Source: an uncultured Rubrobacteraceae bacterium
GTDB lineage: Bacteria; Actinomycetota; Rubrobacteria; Rubrobacterales; Rubrobacteraceae
DNA: 23,079 bases
NCBI GenBank assembly: GCA_902806105.1
Contig: CADCVI010000203.1
Location: forward strand, 1 to 23,079
Direction of reading: 5' to 3'
The translations under genes were made by a program, and so were the position numbers. Shown piece after piece: positions 22,336 through 23,079 of the stretch (position 1 is the stretch's first letter; each line of letters begins with the position of its first letter). The notes under the pieces are model-generated. The model ran no database searches and had not been told where the DNA came from. It saw only the letters and a list, made by a program, of their open reading frames with translations.

Positions 22336-23079
22336 GTGGCAACAACGAGAGACGCGGGTGAGCGCGAGGGAGAGCGTCTGGCGGCGCTTGATCGCCTGAA
22401 CACCGTTTCGTGCGACGCCGATCACGTCCTGCAAGGGCTCGTCGATGACGTGCGTGAGACGTTCGGGACGGATCTTTGCTCGGCGAACCTAATGTTCTCG
22501 AAGTCCCTCGTCTTCAGGGCCTGGTCGGGGAAGCTACCAAGGGATCTGGCCCGGACCGGGCGGGGGCCGGGGGAGCGGATGGCGTGCCGTCACGTGGTTG
22601 TCTCCGCGGCGCCGCTGGTGGTGGAAGATTTCTCGTGCTCGGCGGCGTTCGAGGACGAGCCGGTTTTCACGGATTACGGGGTCCGATTCTACGCCGGGGT
22701 ACCCCTGGTTACCGAGGACGGTCACGCCGTGGGCTCCCTCTGCCTGATGAACGCCGAGCCTGTCGAGTTCAACGAGAACCATCTCGTGCTTCTCGAGGTG
22801 TTCGGAAGGGCGGTGGTAGGGAGGCTGGAGACCCTCGGGGCGTTGGAGCGGGAGCGGGAGGCGAAGGAGGAGGAGGCAAGCCGCGCGCGGGAACTGGGGA
22901 GGCTCGCCCGCCAGCAGGAGCGGATCCTGGGCTCGGCGGGGGAGGGGATCGTGGGGCTCGACCCCGGAGGGAGGATCGGCTTCGCCAACCCCGCGGCCGC
23001 CTCCATGCTCGGATACGAGGCCCGCGAGATGGTCGGCGAGAACATGCACCGCCTCACCCACCACGCCCGCCCGGACGGG
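22336..23079 (+). CDS. GAF-PAS sensor protein, 5' part only
   Basis: From GTG 22336, with GGAGGAG at 22325-22331, the frame stays open for 248 codons to the end of the window. A GAF domain fills about 20-170, with the typical 'CRHVV...APLVVEDFS...F.D.PVFTDYGVRFYAGVPL...GHAVGSLCLM' pattern. A charged coiled coil (about 170-205) leads into a PAS domain ('ILGSAGEGIVGLDPGGRIGFANPAAASMLGYEAREMVGENMHRL'), which is cut off just after 'HHARPDG'. The output domain lies outside the window; in proteins with this front end it may be a histidine kinase, a PP2C-type (SpoIIE) phosphatase or a GGDEF domain. GAF residues for a chromophore or haem are not evident. It is divergent from the LOV-GGDEF-EAL gene, so the two form a signalling neighbourhood. 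Confidence 0.88.
   Translation, partial: MATTRDAGEREGERLAALDRLNTVSCDADHVLQGLVDDVRETFGTDLCSANLMFSKSLVFRAWSGKLPRDLARTGRGPGERMACRHVVVSAAPLVVEDFSCSAAFEDEPVFTDYGVRFYAGVPLVTEDGHAVGSLCLMNAEPVEFNENHLVLLEVFGRAVVGRLETLGALEREREAKEEEASRARELGRLARQQERILGSAGEGIVGLDPGGRIGFANPAAASMLGYEAREMVGENMHRLTHHARPDG

Noticed and set aside
22010..22345. 111-codon minus-strand ORF upstream of the GAF-PAS gene.
   Set aside because: It overlaps the AT-rich promoter-like patch and the GAF-PAS start, and has no family features.

Overview
The window is very GC-rich, with GTG/TTG starts, strong G/C third-position bias and purine-rich ribosome binding sites. The protein types and style suggest a deep-branching actinobacterium such as Rubrobacter or a relative. 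That placement comes from general recognition and was not tested by any search. I found no rRNA, tRNA, CRISPR array, insertion sequence or phage gene.

Left region (1-6971), all on the + strand: a carbohydrate or polyol phosphate module. It holds the 3' end of a glycerol-1-phosphate dehydrogenase-like gene (AraM/EgsA type), a ThDP (thiamine diphosphate) enzyme of the acetolactate synthase superfamily, an FGGY kinase that most resembles autoinducer-2 kinase LsrK, a GlpD-type FAD dehydrogenase and a HAD phosphatase. Together these suggest phosphorylation of a small polyol or ketose, oxidation of the phosphate, ThDP-dependent C-C cleavage or ligation, and dephosphorylation. The substrate is unknown. 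This is the best candidate in the window for an undescribed pathway.

Middle region (7205-15231): a small acidic protein of unknown function (-), a lipoprotein-type gamma-glutamyltranspeptidase (+), a bacterial dynamin-like GTPase (-), a DUF2723 multi-pass membrane protein (+) that may be transcribed without a leader, a zinc-independent quinone oxidoreductase (-), and an AcuB-like CBS-CBS-ACT protein (+). The last two are divergent across a short region with a TAACAC-N10-GTGTTA dyad.

Right region (15281-18604): two NAD-dependent epimerase/dehydratase-like SDR genes transcribed divergently. The second is translationally coupled (ATGA overlap) to a zinc-dependent alcohol/formaldehyde dehydrogenase-like gene.

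Far right (18605-23079): a signalling region. A long minus-strand gene encodes LOV-PAS-GGDEF-linker-EAL, predicted to be a blue-light-responsive c-di-GMP enzyme, with an ECL variant of the EAL motif and an intact I-site. It is flanked by two gene-poor stretches, one of which carries a remnant-like ORF with a CxxC finger. The window ends inside a GAF-PAS sensor gene on the + strand.

Several intergenic regions hold strong GC hairpins with no T-tract (2524-2555, 4422-4459, 9585-9625, 15236-15273). These probably act as 3'-end or termination structures in this genome.
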